Assembly (NCBI GenBank): GCA_936432065.2
Contig: OW386286.2
Location: forward strand, 9,231,208-9,295,207
Direction: 5' to 3'
Length of the DNA: 64,000 bases
From: Rutpela maculata
Taxonomy: Eukaryota > Arthropoda > Insecta > Coleoptera > Cerambycidae
A program made the translations under genes and the position numbers. The notes beneath the pieces were generated by a model. The model ran no database searches and was not told where the DNA came from. It saw only the letters and a program-made list of their open reading frames with translations. Shown piece by piece: positions 57,939 through 64,000 of this stretch. Positions within the stretch are counted from its first letter, which is position 1. Each line of letters opens with the position of its first letter.

Positions 57939-58800
57939 TGGCAAATTCCATGATACAAAGAATAGAAGGTATGATGGTATGATGGTCAGTTCGCCAAATT
58001 CGGTCCGGTTGGCGCAAGACGTCATGCGGTGATAGCGGGATTTTAAATTACATAGGATTTTCCTCATGATATACACTAAAATAAGTAAAATAATCCGAAA
58101 AACAACTTCCACAGACGTCGGCAAACTCACTTTTACGAAGGAAGCGGGTAGAAAATTATCACCGCGTGACGAAGCAACTGTCGATTTGGCTCCGCCCATA
58201 TGCGCAATGTCATACCTTGTACAGAGAGTATAAAGTCACAGGTGAGAGCTTATATACGTGACCTTGGGGACCGCGATGGTGTACCAAGATGGCCGCCGGC
58301 GGATATGACGTTCTTCCAGTGGCATCGCAAAAGTAATAAAGTAATAATGATATTACATATACATTTCTATTTTCTCAGAAAAACAAATTTCAAAGAATCA
58401 CCTACCATATTCCCTGAATTTAGATTTCAATACCGCAGTGTAAAAAAATACTTCAAATCTGAAATTATCATTGTTAAATAGGAATTAAATACCCGTTACT
58501 TTATTTTACGGCATCTCCACCACTGCTATCAAAACAATAACACAATAATACTTCTTATAAAAAATTACGATGAGACGAGTTTACATAATTATAAGATTAA
58601 CCCACGTTCTTAAATAAAGTAATACGTTAGTTTCTAGTACACATACTAAACTTACACGTGAAAAGTTATCCAATAACCTACAATACAGTACACCACATTC
58701 CAAAATAATTAGTCATCGACGGTGTACCTGATGACGACTTCCGTCTCTGAGATTTCAGTACTAAACACTACCTCCTGTGACTTTATACTTTCTGACCTTG
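57939..58800. repeat. Inverted repeat region
   Basis: GCAAATTCCATGATACAAAG at 57943 mirrors CTTTGTATCATGGGCAAATT near 58806. An additional GAGAGTATAAAGTCACAGGT piece lies at 58223. No ORF recognised. Confidence 0.5.
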
Positions 58801-58841
58801 TATTCTTTGTATCATGGGCAAATTCCATAACATTAAGTTGA

Positions 58842-59249
58842 AAGGTGCGTTTTTATGCTCCACGGACCGGTAGCGGTAGAATTAACAGAATGACATTTAT
58901 CAAAAAAACGACCAAACCGAAACCATGAAAAATCATAGGTTACTTTCTGGATTAAACCACATATTCACCACTGTCAGTTTGGACGATATTGTGAGTTTCC
59001 ATTGTAATAATAAACGCTATATAATAAATATTTGTAATTTGTAAACGCAGCAAAAACGTCAGTCTCTAATCTCATAAGCAAACATAACCTCCGTTCCTGC
59101 GCGTTTATTGACATTTTGTACATTCCACCGATCATTCCGTCTCGTGAGAGGGAATGAAAAGTTTCAAACTGGAATCAGAATGGTGACCAAAAAAAACGGC
59201 AAAGTTTGACATTCCGGTTGCGGAATTGGAGCATAAAAACGCATCTAAA
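58842..59249. mobile_element. MITE, 408 bp
   Basis: AGGTGCGTTTTTATGCTCC on the left mirrors GGAGCATAAAAACGCATCT on the right. It lies ~225 bp upstream of the THAP gene start codon. Confidence 0.65.
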
Positions 59250-59473
59250 GTGACGCCCATGGTGGACTAGTTGCTTACCAAGGTCGAACATGTTTGGGCC
59301 ATGTGCCATGCCTACTTTTCCGTTGCGCCTGTGTTGCGCGCTGTTAGCGACGTTAGCGTTTTCTTGATTTCCTATGCCGCCATATTTGTTTGTTGTTGTG
59401 TCGTTATTTTAATTCAGTTTTAAAGAATTTTGTGTGAGTTTTATAGTTTTATTACATTTTATACTGTTTAAAA

Positions 59474-59538
59474 ATGACAAGGACTTGCTTAATTTGTTCA
59501 AAAAGACACACAAAGAATGGATCTCGTTCGTTTCATAT
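59474..59538 (+). CDS. THAP gene exon 1
   Basis: 21 codons plus two bases; start ATG in AAAAATGAC context. Encodes the first Cys pair (CLIC) and SFH before donor GTAAGT. Confidence 0.7.
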
Positions 59539-61878
59539 GTAAGTATGCTTTTGTACATAGACGTAGATTAGGGTTATTACGAGCCATTAAAAAAAAACGT
59601 TCCCAATAGAATATCTACGAACGTTCGTTTAAAGGAGGGTTTCACAAATGTTACAAGGGGGCCTTGTAACATTTGTGACCACTTAAACGAACGCTCAAAA
59701 TATTCTGGGTAATTGTTAAGAACACCGACTTCTGGAATTTCTCCAATTTTTTTGCATAGATGTGACTTTATGGGTCGCGTGCGCGTGACTTCACAGGTCC
59801 CATACCTTCGGAAAAACAAACCGCTGTCAAATGGCGACTGATTGAACCTCAGAATTAAATTTTTCGTAATCCTAGAGTTCTTATCGATATTATATCATAC
59901 AAAATGGCTAGTTTTTAGTGTGGGAATCCGAGACAACATCAGTTTTTATAAAATAACGTCGATTTACAGAGAGGAGAGGTTAGGTTAAACAATTCCAGAC
60001 AATTAAAAGAAATGCTTTAAGTTGTTGCAGTTAATGCAAGAATGATTGTGATAGTAATAACTGCTGCTCAAACAAGCAATAAACAAACCATGGTAAAGAA
60101 AATTAATATTTTATATTGGTTTGTCTCTATTTTTAATAACTATTTTTTATTTAAATTTTAGTTGAGCGAAGCATGAACTGCGCGGAGGGAGAGTATATTT
60201 AAGAGAATACAAGTCATAATTAACAATTGACCTACATAAAATAGTAAAATACATGTTAAACATTTTATATAATATATTATAATAAAAAATTTACAAAAAT
60301 TACATTGGTTTGCGTAGTCCAATCTATAGGTATATAAGGTATAGACGAGGGGTTAACCGCTGGAAGAAATTGTGTACATCTTATTACATACTTCAAATAG
60401 TTTACAGTAGGTACATCATTCTTTCATTGTTTATTTTATAAAATGTCTTTTTCACGAAATTTACAGTGGTTAATCTTCAACCATAGCCATGTTCATTGCT
60501 ACAAAACTAAAAGGAAAGATTTCCTATTAAGTGGTGAACATGGTTTGTCTAGACTGGCAACACAATCCTAGTGAGCATTAAGGAACCATCTGAATCTGCC
60601 ATAGTCCAAGGAGTTAATGGCTTTTATTCATGATGTTCATAAGAGTTCATATCCTGAAAAATTAATTTCTGCATTAGTAATTATTTATAAAACAACATTT
60701 AATTAGGCAAGCATATATGAAAAAAATGGTTGATAACTAATTCTTACCGTTGTAACAAGCTTTTATCCTGCAAATTTCTTGCAGAGTACTTCTTTCACCT
60801 AACCACAAACAGCTACGAGACTTTTCAATGCTTTGAATTCGTCCTTCTGTCTACGTAATTCTTTCAAAAACCAAGTCATTCACAACATCCCTATGTGTAA
60901 CATTTGGAAATACATCAATATTTGTACTAAAGTATTTTTTTCTCAAAATATAAGGATTTAATTCGATGGCAGCCGTACACCTAACCTCTACATCAGGAGA
61001 CAACTCTGCAAAATACGAACTAACCGTCATCGTGTTTATATAACAGTATTAAGAATAGTTGTAGATGTTAAATAATCCAACAACAAGTTCTTAAATGGTA
61101 CAAACACTGCAAAATTCACTTTAAAGAAACATGTTTAATCGGCGGATTTCGCAATGACAGCTGTTTGTTTTTCCTAAGGTCTGAAAATCTGTGACGTCGG
61201 CGCACGCGACCCNNNNNNNNNNNNNNNNNNNNNNNNNNNNNNNNNNNNNNNNNNNNNNNNNNNNNNNNNNNNNNNNNNNNNNNNNNNNNNNNNNNNNNNN
61301 NNNNNNNNNNNNNNNNNNNNNNNNNNNNNNNNNNNNNNNNNNNNNNNNNNNNNNNNNNNNNNNNNNNNNNNNNNNNNNNNNNNNNNNNNNNNNNNNNNNN
61401 NNNNNNNNNNNNCGATATGCCGCAGTTCATGTACTGTCTAGGCTTTTCACGAAATGACGTATTTCATCAAAAGACTACGACATATATACATTTTAATATA
61501 ATACCATTTTGTAGGTTTCCAAAAGATATGGCCCTTAGAAGAAAGTGGTTAGATGTCCTTCAGATAAAGGATGGAAGTTATTTTAGCATATACAATTACA
61601 TATGCTCAGACCATTTCAAGCCTGACGATATTTACGTGACTCCAATAGGAAAAAACTCTTTAAGGAAAGGTTCTGTTCCCAGTATTTTTACCCTTACAGT
61701 TCCGTTATCGTTTCAAGGGTAAGTCATATAATTTACTGTTCAATATTATCAATGAAAGTTTGAGTTTTATTTTCTTATTTGTTTTCCTCTGAGGAAGCTA
61801 CTCATTTGTTCTCATTTTGTAAAGGTCAGCTACACCTGGAGAATGTTTCCAACAGATCACAACTTATATGGAAAAGGG
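59474..61878 (+). CDS. THAP domain protein (partial gene, exons 1-3)
   Basis: THAP domains are C2CH zinc fingers that bind DNA in transcription factors and P-element-type transposases. Exon 1 (59474-59538) encodes MTRTCLICSKRHTKNGSRSF H and ends in GTAAGT; exon 2 (61515-61718) continues in phase as MFPKDMALRRKWLDVL, YICSDHFKPDDIY and RKGSVPSIF. Together they give CX2C, the C..H pair (CSDH), the invariant FP.D and W, and an AVP.IF-like end: a whole THAP domain. Exon 3 (61825-61878; 18 codons, acceptor AAAG, donor GTGAGT) fits the phase but has no diagnostic motif. The intron between exons 1 and 2 holds a TIR element and an N gap. The rest of the protein is not found before 64000, so host gene versus transposase stays open. 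Confidence 0.72.
59766..61212 (-). mobile_element. TIR element, copy 2 (YqaJ/SWIM-like), inside THAP gene intron
   Basis: The ends GGGTCGCGTGCGC...TCACAG and the mirrored right end stop exactly at the N gap. The body is the reverse complement of 12244-14320 without the LINE. It is ~1.45 kb. Confidence 0.72.
60799..61030 (-). pseudogene. YqaJ/SWIM-family N-terminal fragment, copy 2
   Basis: It encodes MTVSSYFAELSPDVEVRCTA and FPNVTHRDVVNDLVFERIT, then in a shifted frame DEFKALKSLVA. It shares the frameshift of copy 1, so the defect predates their separation, or the two parts are exons of an unrecognised spliced form. Confidence 0.45.
61213..61412. other. Assembly gap (200 N)
   Basis: It begins immediately after the right TIR of the element, between THAP exons 1 and 2. 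Confidence 0.99.
61515..61718 (+). CDS. THAP gene exon 2
   Basis: Begins after TTTTGTAG, encodes FPKD, RRKWLDVLQ, CSDHF and SVPSIF, and ends CAAGG|GTAAGT. The ORF is open over its whole length. Confidence 0.78.
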
Positions 61879-62308
61879 GTGAGTTATATACTAAACATTA
61901 CTCTATCGAGTGTATTGCTATTACTTGAAAATAAATTGAGAATTGTCAAAAAATGTATTTTTCTACGATTGTGCTGAAAGTCAAATTTTCTAACTCCAAA
62001 ATGACTGCAGAAAATATCACTTTGCCGCACGCTGTGCGGCAAAGAATTTGCCACACACCTTGATTACATCTTCACACACCGGAATAAAATAGTGTGTTTA
62101 CCTTAAAGAATTTTATATTACTTATTGGTAATAACAATTAAATTCTATAAATGTACATTAATTACACATGAATATCAATTACAAAGTCAAATTTTCTAAC
62201 TTCAGAATGACTGCGGAAAATGTCACTAAAATAAAATCTGACAGGCAGCAAATTTAAAATTTTGGAAAGACTTTAAAAAAGGGAAATAACTTCACAACCG
62301 TAGAAAAA

Positions 62309-62441
62309 ATAGTATGCAACACATGTGGCAAGCTTAATTGCAAAACTCGTATGATAGGAACACTCGCTGCGCTCGTGTTCCTACTTTCATACATCGTTTT
62401 GCAATGAAGCCCTTGCCACACTTGTATTACAATCTACTATT
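62309..62441. mobile_element. 130-bp hairpin MITE
   Basis: AGTATGCAACACATGTGGCA at left mirrors the right end; the centre is GGAACACTCGC / GCGCTCGTGTTCC. A separate hairpin TTGCCGCAC/GTGCGGCAA lies at 62023-62045, and a 43-bp direct repeat at 61981 and 62187. Confidence 0.65.
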
Positions 62442-62599
62442 TTAGCTGTGTATTGCCAGTGAAATTTCTCAATTTTGCATTTGAATACATCATTTGGAAT
62501 ATCAATAATGTTGAAATATATTTACAGTTTGTTTTCTATTAGAGATCAGAGATGCTCATTATTTTGTAAAAGCTTGTCTTCGGATACATTTTTCGTCAG

Positions 62600-63110
62600 T
62601 AAAATGCTCGCTAAAATTCAATGTTTTTCCTGGGAGTTGAATGGATAATTTTTTGCATAGATTTTCAATATGACTTGCCCATTTCAAACCATCATCGAGA
62701 CAGCTTTACTTCACTGCCACTAATAAAGTTATTGTTAGGCAAAAGTGCAAATGTTTGTTTTTTTTTTATTTGAGTTGATTGGTGTGAACCAATGTTCAGC
62801 TCTATTATCAGCTCCAGAGGTTATTTAATTTAGAAATGAGACTCACATAAAGAAGAATCATCAGCAAAGCATATGCATGTTCCAGGAAATAGCGAACAAA
62901 AAACATTCAATTAAATTGTGAATCGCAGTGATCCCAAGACTGATCCCTGGGGCACCCCATGTGTGACTTTTTGATAGTCAGATAATATGCCATTTAATAT
63001 GATTTTCTGTGTCCTATTTTGCAGATAGTATTTAATGAAGTTTAGAGATACGCCTCTCACACAATAATTTAATTACTTTAGCGAACTTACTCTCTTCAAG
63101 GCCAAGGGCG
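62600..63110 (-). mobile_element. LINE reverse transcriptase fragment
   Basis: On the minus strand VTHGVPQGSVLGSL (near 62960) is followed ~95 nt later by CFADDSSL (near 62865), the RT signature pair. Frame breaks and truncation show it is dead. Confidence 0.72.
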
Positions 63111-63114
63111 GATT

Positions 63115-64000
63115 TAGCTTTCTGTCAAGGGGGGGTAAACTCCCGGATGAGTACGATTTTCGAATAAATGCAACATTAAAATTAAGCAATAAATAAAATT
63201 TAAAACATTTTCTTTTTATCAAGCCTTCATTTTATTAATTTTTAAGGAAGTAGGAGTAGACGAGTAGATATATTTTTCACTAGTTTGTTTTCAGTAAATG
63301 TAGGTTTTCAGGGATTTCTAAGTTGCGGGATTTTGGGAAAATAGTTTTCAATACATTATTTAAAATGAGAGAAACTACAAATTTATTATGAGAAGTAAAT
63401 ACAGTTTATCAAATGGAACATACATACAATATAAAAACAAAATCATATTTGGAAAACAACTAATTAAAAACAGTAAAAATGTTAATTCATGCTTAGTAAA
63501 ATACATTAATTAAATAACAAAATCCGTTCCCCGCCTGTATTGTTATATAAATGCTATTAGATAAAAGATAAAATTTCTAAATCTTCGTTTCAAATAATTT
63601 ATTAATATTTTTTTTATATCTTTGTAATTCATTATCCCATTAGACATAACTTCTTCAAATGATTAAAACGTTAAACAAGCCCAACTACAAAAATATGTTA
63701 CACTGTGTCTGATAAGAATAACACCGAATGAACCAAACTGCCGATGCCAATGCCCGCGCCCGCTCGCTGTTGACGGAATCATGTAGGTACGTAATCGAGC
63801 CTCAACCCAGATGAGCGCTGCATTTTAAACATTGAAGCACGATAACTTTTTTATTTAAGTATAGAGATAATTAAAAAAAAATTACAGATATTTTTTATAT
63901 TTTTACGACTATTACGTGAAAATGAGAAAAATGGAAACTTCCTAATTGACCATTATTTAAAAGCTTAAATTCTCAAGAATGAAATGAAATAGATTTTCTT
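63115..64000. other. No gene recognised
   Basis: GGGCGGATTTAGC...GGGGGGG at 63117-63140 resembles a hAT end but has no partner in the window. The rest is AT-rich filler. Confidence 0.35.

Overview
This looks like a piece of an insect nuclear genome. It is AT-rich, uses spliceosomal GT-AG introns (many only 48-60 nt), and holds three conserved eukaryotic genes in a dense bed of insect-type transposons. No sequence feature fixes the order; a beetle is a guess. Two 200-N gaps (28516-28715, 61213-61412) mark unresolved assembly.

Host genes. The mitochondrial isoleucyl-tRNA synthetase gene (IARS2) runs on the minus strand from 21133 to 3141. It has 13 exons whose reading phases join exactly into 871 codons; the last ~100-140 residues lie beyond the left edge. 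VPS45, the Sec1/Munc18 protein of endosomal fusion, is one uninterrupted 569-codon ORF at 21886-23595 (minus), 0.75 kb upstream of IARS2. A cytosolic non-specific dipeptidase gene (CNDP2-like, M20 family) occupies 51757-27167 (minus) in five exons with a full-length 477-residue product, except for one extra base in exon 4. A THAP zinc-finger gene is on the plus strand, with exons at 59474-59538 and 61515-61718 and a possible third at 61825-61878. An orphan THAP first exon lies at 49781-49824.

Mobile DNA fills almost everything else and accounts for the long introns. 1-3.1 kb: satellite-like repeats and a hAT-type element with an 8-bp target duplication. 5.8-16.6 kb (IARS2 intron 7): a TA-flanked element holding a 108-bp tandem repeat and nested MITEs, a TIR element with a YqaJ/SWIM-like N-terminal fragment, and a mariner-like element folded into an 830-bp inverted repeat. 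18.1-20.15 kb: an antisense LINE relic in IARS2 intron 3. 28.2-32.9 kb (CNDP2 intron 3): a four-level nest in which a complete pogo-like transposon (29021-32230, two ORFs, repeated terminal motif) sits in a (TA)n array, inside a LINE, inside an older TIR element. 33-45.6 kb: LINE relics, MITEs, a 3.8-kb long inverted repeat, an element with GACGTCA clusters, and a 2.9-kb element with seven GACCGTCAC motifs. 46-64 kb: inverted tandem repeats, PIF- and hAT-type MITEs, a Crypton-like tyrosine recombinase relic (about 55.0-55.95 kb), a second YqaJ-type element and another LINE fragment.

The host genes share no pathway: mitochondrial translation, endosomal trafficking and peptide turnover. What links them is the repeat history. 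The best candidates for something new are the two-ORF pogo element with its splice and motif layout, the Crypton relic, and the THAP/YqaJ pieces.
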